From Straminergon stramineum (Eukaryota > Streptophyta > Bryopsida > Hypnales > Calliergonaceae), in the NCBI GenBank assembly GCA_963920665.1, contig OY987267.1:11408001-11472000 (forward strand): DNA of 64,000 nt, written 5' to 3'. Numbering within the stretch: the first letter of the stretch is position 1; every line of letters starts with the position of its first letter. The notes under the pieces were generated by a model. That model was not told where the DNA came from. It saw only the letters and a program-made list of their open reading frames with translations, and did no database searches. Positions 1 through 13,624 of this stretch are shown piece after piece. A program made the position numbers and the translations under genes.

Positions 1-356
1 TTTCGCACTCAATCCTCAGTCCAAGTGAAATCTTTTTGGAAACCTACTGAAAAAACGAACTTTCAAATGAGCTTTAATAAACCTAACTCAAAGTATTGAG
101 ATCACAGGAACCAATTGATGGTGCCAGACACATATGGCAGACTACACAGAGATCCAACAAGTAATTTGATTATTTGAGATTTCTTGCTCATTTCTAGGTC
201 AAACCATATCAGTAATAACTTGTTGGAAAGCTACGAACAATTCACTTCTAAGAAGCCATTATCTCCTATCCATGTTCTGATTCTCAAGTTCTGTTTAGAT
301 TGCACCTACCAATTGAAGCTTGTTGGCTACTGTTTCGAATGATGTCAGATAAACCT

Positions 357-376
357 TAAACCCTAAACCCTAAATT
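357..376 (+). repeat. Telomere-type AAACCCT motif inside the EF-Ts gene
   Basis: About two and a half copies of the plant telomere unit (AAACCCT) lie in the intron after exon 3 of the EF-Ts gene. A matching motif in the other orientation is at 605-626 in the preceding intron. Such telo-boxes are known regulatory elements of plant translation genes, usually near the 5' end. Here their position inside introns is seen; a regulatory role is inferred. Confidence 0.6.
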
Positions 377-450
377 TTGCAAAGACATTTAACCCATCGT
401 TCTAAAACTTCAGGACCAAACCAGAGCACCACTTCGAAAAAGGTGCTCAC

Positions 451-1161
451 CTCCAAGGCAGGTAGATCTATTGTGGCTGCACTCCCCGGCGACGAATTTT
501 GAGCTTGGATACCAAGTGCTGCTCTTGCAACTCGCGTAGCCTGGTGAAAAACCCAATCACTTCGTAAGCACTCTCACCATCGACAAAGGGATCGAAACGA
601 AAGCGTCTAGGGTTTAGGGTTTAAGGTTTCAATCAATGTAGTAGGCACTGCAAAATCACGAACCAAAGGTAGAACTACTACGACACACACACACGAACGC
701 AAGAAAAGAAGGCTAGAAATCCACACCAAGTGATGAAACATTTCATTGCGAGCAACGAAGTCGGTCTCCGAATTGATCTCCACCACCGCAGTCACTCCGT
801 CGGCATTACTCGCCACCGCGAGTAATCCATCCGTGGCAGTTCGACTCGTTTTCCGACTTGCAGCTGTTAAACCCTTCTTCCGCAGCTCCAATATTGCAGC
901 CTCTGCACAACAATCGACCGCAGTTTAGGATTCAATAGCGAGAATCGAAAGGGAAAAGAATGAATGGGTAGTGAGAGAGGCGAACCGACCAGCGTCCCAT
1001 CCACATTGCAGGAGTGCAGCCTTCACGTCCTTGATGGGCGCTCCTGTTCGCTCGCGCAATGCCTTGATCTGCACCGCGGAATCGGAACTGAGGGCACGGG
1101 AGGCGGAATGGTGGAGGGAGGAGAAGAGGGGCGATGCCCGGCGGAGGAAGGATGTTGCCAT
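451..1161 (-). CDS. Elongation factor Ts, organellar (mitochondrial type), 5' part
   Basis: EF-Ts recycles EF-Tu by GDP/GTP exchange during organellar translation. Three exons fit: 1161-990 (ATG, basic Ser-rich leader), 902-727 and 540-451. All have GT-AG borders (donors at 989, 726 and 450; acceptors before 902 and 540) and the frame stays open across the junctions. The joined product starts with a leader of about 25 residues like a mitochondrial presequence. A UBA-like helical domain follows with the family motif [15 protein letters not shown], then LRKKG, then the EF-Ts signature [10 protein letters not shown]. An in-frame ATG-less extension upstream makes the ATG at 1161 the best start. 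About 145 residues are present. The dimerisation core and C-terminus are missing, and positions 1-450 read as intron, so the gene continues beyond the left edge. Family identity is clear; mitochondrial rather than plastid location is inferred from size and the lack of S1 domains. Confidence 0.85.
605..626 (+). repeat. Telomere-type AGGGTTT motif in an EF-Ts intron
   Basis: Tandem TAGGGTT/TAAGGTTT units sit in the intron between exons 2 and 3, reverse complementary to the motif at 357-376. They could be an internal telo-box or a scar of telomere-repeat capture. Confidence 0.6.
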
Positions 1162-2674
1162 TCGAAGGGCGAGGCGGCGTCGCCGATCAACCCAAGAAAA
1201 ATTTGCACTGGGATCGATCCCTCTCGATCGCTCGGAGAAGTACTCGCGAAATCGTAACCACAATCGATATCTAAAACTAAATCAAAATGGACATCGAAAT
1301 GTACTAGAGGAAACAAAATGCAAAAGCTGCAGATGCAGGGGAATCGAAATGTGGAAGCACGTAGATGCTGTGAAGCTCGACAGTGACGACGACGCTGCAA
1401 CTTTCCGCAGTCGCCATCGCCGTCGCCGTTGTCGTGTCGTCGTCGGCCAAGTGCACACCAGCATTTAGTTACTGGCGATTTTTTTCTATTTCAGCTAAAC
1501 TAATTGTCCTAAGCTTGATGTGTGGGGGAAATTAGCATCACCTAGAAAATTAGTGGTACCAAAGAATTTTCTGAGGATTGGTATAATGCAAAAATATTTC
1601 ACCTCACACTAATTTAATCAAAGAATAATTTATAGTTAGTTTAATTTTTCAAATGCAAATTGCATGCACTAATAGAACAAGTCAATGTACAATTAATTTG
1701 TACTAATTGTGATGGGAGAAACTAGTGTCACCTACAAAATTAGAGCTTTGCATTGCTACACATAATCATCAATAATTGTTATATGGAATGAGAGATATTG
1801 AAATTCAAGAATTGAATTAAAAGAGATTAATTAAATTTTCTTTTTTTATTGCAAGAATGTATATTGTGTGCTATTCCTTGAAGTCTTTAGAAAGTCCCCC
1901 TTGATTGTCCATTTTTCTTACAAAATATACTTTTCAACTTAGTATATTAAAGAAGGAATTCATATAAGTAGCTTTAGAATGAATGCACAATTGCAACAAC
2001 TGAAATCACTATTGTGTCCATGTAAAGTATTAATGTACAAAAGATTCTCCACAATCCAATACTTGACAATTCAATCTAAAGAACTTGATGTAAACTATCA
2101 TGTACTTGCCTAAATGCTAAGCCCAAAACAATATCCATGTATGCAATGAAGGCTTGCACATACCAAGAAAAATCATTTTGGAATTTGGTAACAAACTAAA
2201 TATACACCCAAAGATGTAAACAATCAACAATCCCTAACAAAATTGTGGCAAAAAAGCATAAATATGTGCTTGACAAAAATGACTAAAACAACATCAAAAC
2301 ATATATGATGAATATCACAATAAAAAAGTCAGAAATCATATGATCTTTAAGGTAATGAAAACATTGCCAAACTTTGTTTGCAAAATTCACAATTGAGTTT
2401 GAACATATTAGTCTAAGCTAGCAACAATAAATTGTCCCAAATGGAGCTAAACTAAGGAAAAAGACACCTAATAGCAATACCTTTCCCTTGAAAAATGGAA
2501 TTGGATGAACACTTCTATGACTCAATATCACCAACTTTCAAAAGCAACCAATGAGAGGTGAAGAGTTTTTTGAAGAAACCAATGGAAATTGAGACATTTT
2601 GTACTTCAAAGGGTGTCCATTCAAGATGAGTCTAATGTTATGTATAAGATAGTCCCAAGCAGAAAAAGGAGTAC
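1162..2674. other. 5' flank of EF-Ts and AT-rich spacer
   Basis: The first roughly 300 bases are moderately GC-rich and are probably the promoter and 5' UTR of the EF-Ts gene. From about 1480 the sequence is AT-rich with many stops on both strands. I see no gene, RNA gene or clear repeat. Confidence 0.5.
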
Positions 2675-2975
2675 CTGCAAGCACGACAACAAGCACAACC
2701 CAAACTAACTTCGCAAAACCTGTAACAGATTGTACTACCAGCATTGGAGCCTCTGTGAAGCATGCCACACAAGAGCGGTCCTTGAACTCAGCTCCATATG
2801 TTAAGCATTTCAGAAACAGGGGAGTACAAGCGGAAGTTAACATATCCAATCTCACCACTTTGAAAAGAGGAAAATTTCATATGAGGGCTGATTCAAATAC
2901 CGAATCGATGACATTAACAAGCCTCCTTACTATGGTATCCACATGATGAGGCAACAATTTCAAGCGATCTACAAT
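2675..2975 (-). pseudogene. Unrecognised coding-like fragment with an in-frame TGA
   Basis: Read on the minus strand from about 2975 to a GT donor at 2674, the sequence gives about 100 codons of protein-like composition. It has an amphipathic start (DRLKLLPHHVDTIVRRLV), a Cys-rich middle and a hydrophobic stretch near the end (KLVWVVLVVVLAG). One TGA at 2877-2879 interrupts it. The fragment lies just downstream of the SQD1 stop on the same strand, so it could also be SQD1 3' UTR that reads open by chance. I do not recognise the family. Confidence 0.25.
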
Positions 2976-3117
2976 ACATGACAATCTAATAAAGGCAACA
3001 CTGGACACCAAATAATACCTTAAAAGCTAGTAACTAATCCTCGACACCTAGAATACCTAATGCCGTGCTTAGCCAATCTCGAGGAACAGGAGCATTCACC
3101 TGAAAATAGAAACATCT

Positions 3118-5131
<2,014 letters not shown>

Positions 5132-5362
5132 AAATGAGGGTTGCTATTAAATGTGAGTCTAGGATCATGAGTCCATGAGCCTAAGAATCTAGACATCTAT
5201 GTTATAGGTGTCTATATTATAGACACCTTCCATGATTATAGTGTAGCTATGTTATAAGTGTTTATGTTAGAAGCACCTTCAATGGTTGTAGTGTATCTTA
5301 CTACTTACACCTAGGTTCAAGGCTCATATGCTCACATTTCTATGTTGACTCACTAGCATTGT
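5132..5362 (-). mobile_element. Mutator-like MITE, copy 1
   Basis: This is one of three copies (with 33360-33606 and 36623-36948) of a 230-330 bp element built from inverted TATAGGTGT/ACACCTATA motifs. The conserved left end reads CAACAATGCTAGTG and the right end GCAACCCTC. This copy is inverted relative to the other two. It is flanked by imperfect TTTTCTC direct repeats, compatible with the 8-11 bp target duplications of Mutator-type elements. There is no coding capacity. Confidence 0.6.
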
Positions 5363-5844
5363 TGGAGAAAAAATCAACCTCCAATTGTTTTGTAATTATT
5401 ATGTAGAGTTTTTTAGGAGAAGGAAGACTTGAAATTTTGAACATAGTAACATAGAAGGATCTTATTCCAACCCTCAAAGGTTTGGGGGCCATGAATAGTA
5501 ATGTAATAGATTATAAATTTTGGCAACATAGGAAGATGGAATTGATTGAGTTTTATCCCAAAAATTCAAAAAAATCATTGTACACAAATGTATGAACAAC
5601 AAACATGAGTTGATAATTACCTACAACCAACTTTTCAATCTACCTTTGTGGGATGCTTAAACTTGATTCTCAACCAATAATATGATTGATTAATGCATTT
5701 AGATTTAGATTGAAAAAAAAATTGAAAGGGATGATTTAGGTGTACTTTTAAGAAAATAGAATTGGTTTTTAGAAAGGAACAAGGTTGGGCTACCTTATAA
5801 GTCTAGTCTAGATTCTTCAATAATCTCCAATAGAACTTCTTGGC
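5363..5844. other. AT-rich spacer
   Basis: I see no gene or distinct element between the two MITEs. Confidence 0.5.
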
Positions 5845-6048
5845 CACTACAAGAGAAAGGGGTGTTTTAAGTATAGTCCTAGACATATAGTCCTACAAGT
5901 AAAGACCTTAAAGGAGTGTTTTCAATAAAAATTTACTAGAAATACATGTGTGTTTAGTAAATTTTTACTGAAAGCACTCCTTTAAGGTCGTTACTTATAG
6001 GACTATATGTCTAGGACTATACTTAAAACACCCCTTTTTCTTGTAGTG
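5845..6048. mobile_element. CACTA-type fold-back MITE, copy 1
   Basis: The element is 204 bp, starts CACTACAAGAGAAAGG and ends with its near-exact inverse (CTTGTAGTG). The arms are about 94 bp each with only a handful of mismatches, around a loop of about 16 bases (near 5942-5957). The flanking GGC on both sides (5842-5844 and 6049-6051) is the 3-bp target duplication expected of the CACTA (EnSpm/CMC) superfamily. It is non-coding and would need transposase supplied in trans. The near-perfect stem means any transcript would form long double-stranded RNA. Confidence 0.9.
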
Positions 6049-8149
6049 GGCATTGAATAGGCGACATCAGAGAGGAATTTGGGTCCAAGGATGTCTTAAA
6101 TCAAAATTAGCTATTATCCAAAATGATCCTCCAAAAATGGACAAGAAATGCCAACATGGTTATTGCTAGAGTGGAGCCTTAGGAGATGACATCAAATTTC
6201 TCAAGCGTTGACACCAGTAGTAGTAAGTTATGAAAAAACAATGTACAAAGATTGCATCATTTGTTTGTTCCTTGGGTCATAGTAAATTAACATTGTTGCC
6301 AATGGTTGTACATTGAGCCAAGATTGTCATGCATTAAAATAGTGATCACAATACACTTTTTAATAACTTGTCATCATTGCCTCAAGTGAGCTAGAATTGT
6401 CCCGCATGAAAATAGTGGCCTTATTATTCTTTTTAGCAACATGTCCTCATTACTAGAAAGACTTCATTGCCAACATGGAAGGTGGTAGTACAATGGCTAG
6501 TGACAATGTAGCATCTACATCATATTTGCATGTGTGTATTAAGTGTCAACTTGGTTGTATCCCTTGAGTCAACTTGGTTGGACTGAACAATAATCCAATT
6601 GGTCCATATTTCTAATGCCAACCAATAATGACAAAATTAAAACAATTTTGCATGCAATTACGTAAATCAAAATATTCATTTTCAACTCAAAAGTACTAGG
6701 CATGTTGAAATCCAAATTCTTTTGTAATGATGGACACTCAAGAGATTACTGCAAGAACTACATGAATTGAAAAAAAAAATGAAAATATGTTCAATAGGCA
6801 ATTTCTATTATTCCTTAGCAATGTATGGTGACCCAAAACTTCTATACAAGTTTTCATTAGAATATAGAACAATTTAACAAAGTTATACTATGTTAGTGTC
6901 AAAGTTAAAAAAATTCTCAACTGTGTTGAGTGGGTTCTTCTTTATAAGTAAATTACCAAATGGAATTGAAACGGAATAATGAAACCAACGCCAATTTTTT
7001 CTAATTTTCATTTACATTCAGTCCTTAATTTTCCACCTACACCACCAATAATTGCCTCAAGTTTTCAATAGTAAAAGTTCAAAATTTTTTGAGGTTGTTA
7101 ATGGCATTTACATGTGTCAATTTTTTTTAATAATCAGGGTGTTATTTCTCTTGAGGTTGCTAATAACCTCATTAAAGTTAAATTTGTTATAGTCATAGAT
7201 TTTCAGGATTTATGATTTAAAAATTTCAACATCATAAATTTCCAAAAGCTTCAAGTAGTTATCACTTGAAACAAGGAGAGAAATAAAGTTTGGAATTACT
7301 TGGACCAATTGGTTTACCTATATTGCACTTTTTGATACCAATCACTTGAATAGGCCCTATTAATATAGTTTTTGCATTGATATCCTATGTATTAAAAGAA
7401 ATCCTTACATAAGTGCATAACATTGGTGTTAAACCAACAATAAAACTAAGGGTACCTAGGATTTATAGTTGATAAATAAATGAATTTTACAAGACTTGAA
7501 GGTGTAAGAAAAAATATAGCTCTATTTTTAAAATATGATCAAGAACTCTACGGTTTATAAACTAACTATTAATAGAAATAGAGTTCTTAATGAAAAGTTA
7601 AAAAATCAAGAATAAAACACAAACTTGTAATTAGAATTGTAAAAACTAATCTACTTACACCTAGAAATATCCAAATAAATTTTTTCTAAATGAAATTGAT
7701 TTTTGTTGGATTTAATTATACGGTAAGGAAATGACTAAAAAAATCATGCAGTGTTGTGATGCGCATTGTTCTATTATGTAAAAAGATTTATTATCATTAG
7801 TTTGATTGGATTCGATTCACTCGAAGAAAATGAATAGGGGAAAAATGGAGGGATCATGGTAAGAACTACGGTTTAGTTCAATGAATGACAAAGCTTGTTG
7901 ATCTATCTCAAGTGTCTTATATCTTGTTACAACTTAAAGAAGTACTAGATTGGCTTTACAATTTCCAGCATCATCTCATTTGCAATGCCAAGTCAGAAGT
8001 TGTCTATGCTGCTTGACAAGTCCAATGGAACTCAAACCTAAACCAATCAAGGTGGGAGAAACTGAACAAATCAACTTATTACCTACTCATTACTTGCTTG
8101 TCAACTATTTTGCTTTGATAAGGATTTTATTGCCTCCATGTGAAGATTT
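6049..8149. other. AT-rich intergenic DNA
   Basis: Low-GC sequence dense in stops on both strands, with no convincing open frame, RNA gene or sharp-ended repeat. Confidence 0.5.
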
Positions 8150-9130
8150 TTAGGTCCAATTTTCTAAAGTTTTTGACTATAGAGAAAATTTCACATTTGA
8201 TTTGAGTTTGATTAATCCATAGAGGACTAAGCTTCATTATTTGGCAAAATAGATATTTTGGGCAGCTCACCATGAATGGAGTTTTGTTTTGTTTTTCTTT
8301 GAAATTTTCAGACAACAAGTGGGCGAGGAATATCTTTAAGGCCCAATAATTTTCATAACTTTTGACTACATGGTTAAAAAGTTATTGCATGATATGTTGT
8401 TTCATTCTCAACTCGGGCAATTTGGGTATATAAAAAACAAAAAATTGGAATGGATTTTCTAGATTTATATATTCATGGAAAGCTTTGAATTATTCCATTA
8501 TGATCAATGAGTCAAAAGTTATGAAGAGTTTAAGTTTGCAGGGAGTTGTGGATTCTCTACTCAAAAATAAAGTTTGAAGTCCTTTATTTAACTCAATTTT
8601 CAATAATTTTTGAAAAAAAATAGAATCATAGGATGTGGATTTTTTATTACAATCATTACAACCACTAGAATTGGGATTTTTCAATTCTATAACTAAATTA
8701 TCAACAATTTAGTATTTTGAATCATTATCTACTTCTTTCTACTTACTATTTTTTCCTATATATTGTACAAATCCAAATTATCTAAAAAATTTCAAGCATG
8801 TAGCCAACTTGGCTTGAAGAATGAATCCAAAGAAACACCAACATAGACATTTTTTTCATGCAAATGTGACCTTGTGAAGTGGAGTTGCCTCATTCTTCAT
8901 AGGGCAAAAAAAGATTTTTGTCAATTAAAAAACTAATATCTTGCAATCCCTGTATTGGAAATTATTGGAATTTTTTCCACATATTTTCAAACTAGCTCAC
9001 TAAAAGATCCTATGGTTACATGTCCAAAATTTTTTTTTTTCAAAATTTGATACTTGTACTAGAAATGGCAGTTTTGGACCATTTTTGGTGAAAACATAGT
9101 CAAGGAACTTAAGGGATTAAATTGTTCAAC
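8150..9130 (+). repeat. Dispersed repeat family A, copy 1
   Basis: Long blocks resemble 58000-58820 in the same orientation, for example the shared phrase TTTTGACTACATGGTTAAAA at 8360 and 58350. The part near 9000-9110 also resembles 24965-25130 in the other orientation (around AAAACTGCCATTT). The short open frames found at the same place in copies 1 and 3 are full of Lys/Asn/Ile and look like by-products of base composition. It is probably an old non-coding or eroded transposon. Confidence 0.6.
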
Positions 9131-9596
9131 AGAAGGTTGTACCCTTTACATTGGCCTTTGAGGTTTTTTGGCTAAGATAAAGATATAGATTGAGATATGG
9201 GGGTAAAAAGAGTAGCAAATAGATAAATAATAATGCATGTACAAAGGTATGGATTGATGTATCTTCCTTGAGATAGGATAAGGAAGCTAGGGGGATCTCC
9301 TTCTTCTTTACTCATATTGTGTGTTTTTGAGCATGTATTTGGTGAACGAGAACAAATTGTATATTACTTAGATTGAATGAAAATTTGAGAGGATGTTCTC
9401 CTTCTTGTCTAAGTTTCACAAGAAGTTATTAGTTATTACTTGCTTCATCTAGAATTAGTATGGGAAAATTTTGCCTGTTAGGGTTTAGAAGAGTTAGATG
9501 CCACCAAATTCAAGGACATGAAACTTTAAGTGTTTGTAAATAATCAACTAAAGGGTATTTAGTTTTGAAAGCTAAAGAGGTTATAGATGATAGTGC
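9131..9596. other. AT-rich spacer, possibly the worn first unit of the following tandem repeat
   Basis: Phrases such as GCCACCAAATTCAAGG near 9500 resemble the following ~180-bp units, but similarity fades to the left. No gene is seen. Confidence 0.35.
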
Positions 9597-10015
9597 TGGC
9601 TTTCTAAAAATTAATTGTATATTGTATTCAAAGTTTGTATGCAACCTCAATGTGTTTGGAAGTAAAGATGTGTTGGGTTGCCACAAAATCTAGGAATACC
9701 AACTTCAACAAGGTATACAGGACAAATTCTAAGAGATTTGAAGTTGAAATTTTGAGAAGCTTTGGGAAATGAAGTTAGCTTTTCAAAACGCTATGTCATA
9801 TTCTATTTGAAGTTTGTATGTAACCTCAACATTCTTAGAAGTGAGGAGGTTTTGAGCTACCACCAAATCTAGGTTTGACAATCTCAACATGCCATATATA
9901 ATGAGTTGTACAAGTTCTGAGACTGAAATTTAAAGTGTTTGTATAAATTTTTATTAGCTTTCCAAAAAGCTATAGCACACTTGATTAGAAATTTTTATGT
10001 GGTTGTGGCACCCAT
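9597..10015. repeat. Degenerate ~180-bp tandem repeat
   Basis: The unit start GCTTTYCAAAA recurs at about 9597, 9776 and 9956, a spacing of 179-180 bp. Within units the phrases AAGTTTGTATGYAACCTCAA and CACCAAATCTAGG recur at matching offsets. Two full units and part of a third are visible. The period is in the nucleosome-length range common for plant satellites, but the copies are old and diverged. Confidence 0.6.
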
Positions 10016-13000
10016 TTGAATGTTGGTTGTGTTAATCAAGGTTGGTATAAGATTTTGATATTTTACATTGTGTTTTTGGTACTAGTATGTACTAAAGTAC
10101 AACCATGTATACATATTCGTATACAAATATTATATATATAATATACAAATACCACAAACATATACCTTCCATGCATGTGATATTTAAATAATATTTTTTA
10201 GCCTTTAATGAAAATCAAAGATCCTTCAAGTGGATATGGGATTTTGTGACTTCATGGAATTTTCTTATGATTTCAACATGATCTAATTGCAAGAAACTCA
10301 ATAATTTCTGAGAGGCAACTCCTCCTACTTGACAACTTGACAACTTGACAATGTAAATGTAATGTAATGATATTTAGTACTACACACGAATTTTCTAAGG
10401 CCATAAAGTAATTCTGATACTTATGAATAAATTCAAGGTTTCAAAATGTTGAATACACAAATCTAATTGGGACTAGATGTAAGATATTTACCTATCTTTC
10501 AATTTTCATCAAGAGACAATTTTTTCTTGGCATGGGTCATGACCTTTCAAAAGAAAATTCAATGGATTTACTTTTTGTATTTAAAAATTTTCTATAAAGA
10601 TGCATACTCAAATCTGATTGTTCCTTTCTTTGTTTTTAAAAAATTAATAGAATTTTGGTAAATTTTTTATGATATAAATAGTATACAAAAATCATTAGAA
10701 AAAATTCAACATGGAAAGAAATTTTGGAATTAAAGACTCGGCTAGTAGAATGGGGAAAAAATTGGAAATTAAAAAAGAAAGAAACATAGATAAGAAAGAA
10801 CCAAAACCTAGAGTACCAAATATGCCAAAAATTAAGAATGTAACAAAAAACAAAAAGGCTAAAAAGCCCCAACGATCTATTATTGAAGCAAATAAAGTAG
10901 TTATGGTAAAGACTAAAGCTTCTACACCAAAAAATAGTGAAAGACGTTTTTGGATGCCTTAAGTATATTTAGAAGAAAAATACTTTAAGAAATTACATTT
11001 TAATGAGGAAAATGAATTTGTATAAAGATTATACAATTATTGATGAGATACAAATTACATTTCTAATGAGAAAACAAAATCTCATATAAGATTACATGCA
11101 AAAAATTCTAGTGCTCATTACAAGCACAATAAGATTATATGTAAAGAAATTGTTAAGTTTTTAAGCCTATAGAAACGACAAGCAGAAAATTGGTGATTTA
11201 AAAATATAGTAATATTAATGAAATTGTTTAATGTTATTGTGATTTCCTAATTATATAATATTCAGATGAAAACTATAAAACAACAATGAATCTTAAATTA
11301 TCTAGAAATCATTAAAAAAATCATATAAATTTGCATAATATAAACTAATTAGTAGATATAAACATTAAAAAATTGTTCCGTAAAGAACCTCAAGTACCAA
11401 TTCAAAAGTTCATTTTATATCAAATCATACATGAGTATTTAAAATTCTATACATGAATCTTCAAAACTTATATATAGTTATTCAAAAACATAAAATAATA
11501 ATACATCTATGATAGTAAAATTGTTCTATTAAATCTTTAACACGATTAGTTTAAAGACTAATTTAATTTTGAAGCATAATGTTAATTTTTTAAAATTCAT
11601 TATTTATATCATATTGAATCATCATTATATTCACTCTTTTCCAATAATTTTATATTTCTATATGATTTCTTAAAGCATTTGGTGTTTTATATGAAAAAAC
11701 TATTTTTATTCTATTAGATGTAAAAGTGTTATGTAAAAGTATTATCACAAAATTGTCATATCATCACACATACACACAACATATATATATAATCTCCAAA
11801 TTTTGATTTTTTAATTAATGATAAATTATTTAGACTAGGTAGAAAATTAGTTATTTGTATCTAAATTTATTTATTTGAATTTATTAATTTTCTACAATAT
11901 TAAACTAATGGATTTGTTGCTCAACATTAAAAAAAACTATAGACTTCTTCCAATTTAGATGCAAATATTCAAATGATTTCAATATATGATGGCATATATA
12001 AGAGAAGTCAATTTTAAGTAGATATTGCTGAATTTGATGCTCTAATGATTTGAGAACTTCATGATCATTTGAGTTATAAAATCAAACCACAATCCTCAAC
12101 ATAAAGATTATACATGATTTTCAATAATTAATTTATGGGCATCCACTAATTCAATATTTGATGAAAGAAAAAAATTTATTCCTTTTCGTATTAAAATTAT
12201 AAACATTTCTATTGATATCCATAAATAATTTATACTTTCATCATTTAAATTTATTTACCATCAATCTAACAAAATTCAACACTTATTTGGTTTTGATATT
12301 CTAGAGAATTTTTTGGCTCTCCATAATGTTATACAAATGAATAATTATTAATTTATAGTGATCATTATGCTTTTATGAAAATGAATATGAAAATAATTTA
12401 ATGGAAATTCAACACTTACTTTTGTAATATAAGATATTTATCACATACATTAATTAGTTGGAAGAGGTAAAATGAAGCCCATATCCACGAATGAATAAAC
12501 AAAGTGAAATCTAATTAGAAGCTATGCTATAATGTATAGTTTGAAATACGAAATAAAAATTAATAAATCACAATTCGATGAAGCAAATTAAAAAAAACAA
12601 AGTGAGAATTTTATGTTGTGAGATCTTTATGTCTTCAATAGGTTTGTAAGAAGATATGAATTATAGAATAACATAAGTAAATTACAATTTGAATAATAAA
12701 GAATTAAATGACATTGAATTTAAATTTGAATGACACTATAGAAAAATTGACTATAATGAAGTTGAATAAGCATTATGCAATTTGTAGAAAGACATCTCCA
12801 TGATTCATAGAGAGTCCTCTTTATAATTATATACTTAATACTTATACCTATTGACAAGGCTCTCATGCTTTTATAAAAAGCATTGAATTTTCAACTTAAA
12901 ATTTTTAGTAAAATGAAGGCCATAGGAGGTCTCTCCATAATTGACCTACTTAATTACTTAATTGCACAAGTCCCTATGACTAACATCCAAATATAATTGA

Positions 13001-13427
13001 AAATATGTATTTAATTGAAACCTTTATTTCATTGCATGTTCTCTATATTTTTAAACAATATGAAGGGTTGAAGACTAAAATTGAACATCTTACAAACTCT
13101 AACCCCTCATGATCCAAGGGCAGGGGGGGGTGGGGTGTACTTTCAAAATGGGCCAAAATTGCCAAAAACATGAGCAATTTATTTCTTATGTTTTCTTGAG
13201 ATTGGATTGAATGTAACCATAGGAACTTGTACTTCACATTGAGAGTGAGCACCTCAAAAGAATTCATATTATTTGAAATTAAGTTTGAATTTAAGTTTGA
13301 AATTTTATTTGGGCCAATGAAAAAATAGGGCAATGCACTTTGAAGGATCATATTTTAGTGAGAATATTTTGAAATTATGACCTTTTGTATTCAATGAAAG
13401 ACAAGAGAGTTGAGAATGCTCAATTAA
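10016..13427. other. Very AT-rich gene-free DNA
   Basis: This is extremely AT-rich sequence with runs such as TATATATATA near 10130 and 11780. The stretch 10711-10962 stays open on the plus strand but is a Lys/Asn-rich frame with no family I know. I see no gene. Confidence 0.5.
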
Positions 13428-13624
13428 CACTACATGAGAAAGGGGTGTCTTAAGTGAGTTTTTAAGTAATAACCTTTAAGGAGATTTTCAATAAAAATTT
13501 ACTAAAAACACATGTATTTCTAGTAAATTTTTATTGGAAATCTCCTTAAAGGTCATTATTTAAAATCTTATGTCTAGGACTATACTTACAAAACTCACTT
13601 AAAACACCCCTTTCTCATGTAGAG
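13428..13624. mobile_element. CACTA-type fold-back MITE, copy 2
   Basis: A 197-bp relative of the element at 5845-6048, starting CACTACATGAGAAAGGGGTG and ending with a slightly worn inverse (CATGTAGAG). It is flanked by TAA on both sides (13425-13427 and 13625-13627), again a 3-bp target duplication. The stem is less perfect than in copy 1, so it is older or from a sister subfamily. Confidence 0.85.

Noticed and set aside
971..1468. Long plus-strand open frame opposite the EF-Ts first exon.
   Set aside because: It is antisense to a well-supported exon, is Arg-rich from GC composition, and has no protein-family features.
10711..10962. Lys/Asn-rich open frame as a possible nuclear protein gene.
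   Set aside because: Composition follows the extreme AT content. There are no splice partners or domains, and surrounding DNA is gene-free.
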